Assembly: GCA_030523805.1 (NCBI GenBank)
Contig: JAUNHS010000039.1
Location: forward strand, 1 to 14,698
Length of the DNA stretch: 14,698 bases
Reading direction: 5' to 3'
DNA from: Acinetobacter sp.
GTDB lineage: Bacteria > Pseudomonadota > Gammaproteobacteria > Pseudomonadales > Moraxellaceae
Shown here: one piece after another, positions 14,670-14,698 of the stretch
Layout of the letters: each line of letters begins with the position of its first letter
Position numbering within the stretch: the first letter of the stretch is position 1
The notes under the pieces: generated by a model
Told to the model about the DNA's origin: nothing
The model's input: only the letters and a program-made list of their open reading frames with translations
Database searches by the model: none
Translations under genes and position numbers: made by a program

Positions 14670-14698
14670 ATGAAAAAATGGTTCGGCATGATGCTATT
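14670..14698 (+). CDS. First codons of an unidentified gene, probably exported (3'-truncated)
   Basis: ATG at 14670 follows AAAGGTAACACA, nearly the same ribosome-site context as tamB, and an extended -10 promoter. Only M-K-K-W-F-G-M-M-L is visible before the window ends. Two lysines followed by hydrophobic residues fit a signal peptide or membrane anchor, but the product cannot be named. It is divergent from dusB. Confidence 0.6.

Overview
The window looks like ordinary chromosome from a gamma-proteobacterium of the Moraxellaceae (Acinetobacter or a close relative). I infer this from the AT-rich, low-GC coding style, a single-chain RNase HI-DnaQ protein, an unusually large Asn/Gln/Ser/Thr-rich TamA followed by a ~1500-residue TamB, and the general gene style. 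This is recognition by eye, not a database result. There is no sign of a phage, plasmid, insertion sequence, CRISPR array, tRNA or rRNA.

Layout. 1-150: the 3' end of a gene whose visible part is the tail of a thiamine-phosphate-synthase-like domain. 218-826 (-): a short RlpA-type double-psi beta-barrel protein, convergent with it across a shared hairpin terminator. 827-1254: a non-coding gap with outward promoters. 1255-2835 (+): a fusion of RNase HI and the DNA polymerase III epsilon proofreading subunit. 2871-4067 (+): lpxB, lipid A disaccharide synthase. 4163-4360 (+): a 65-residue two-helix membrane protein behind a near-perfect Fur-box-like palindrome. 4415-5737 (-): an LplT-type MFS lysophospholipid transporter, convergent across a strong terminator. 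5871-8813 (+): tamA. 8888-13384 (+): tamB. 13446-14465 (-): dusB, tRNA-dihydrouridine synthase, convergent with tamB across a third bidirectional terminator. 14670-end (+): the first codons of another gene with its own extended -10 promoter.

How the genes fit together. Much of the window concerns the envelope and its lipids: LpxB makes the lipid A disaccharide core, LplT flips lysophospholipids inward across the inner membrane, TamA/TamB span the periplasm and serve outer-membrane protein assembly and phospholipid transport, and RlpA cleaves or binds septal peptidoglycan. The replication-fidelity fusion and the tRNA-modification enzyme are housekeeping neighbours.

I see no clear new multi-gene system. 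The points most worth following are the RnhA-DnaQ fusion, the low-complexity expansion and second insertion in TamA, and the small membrane protein with a candidate iron-responsive operator.
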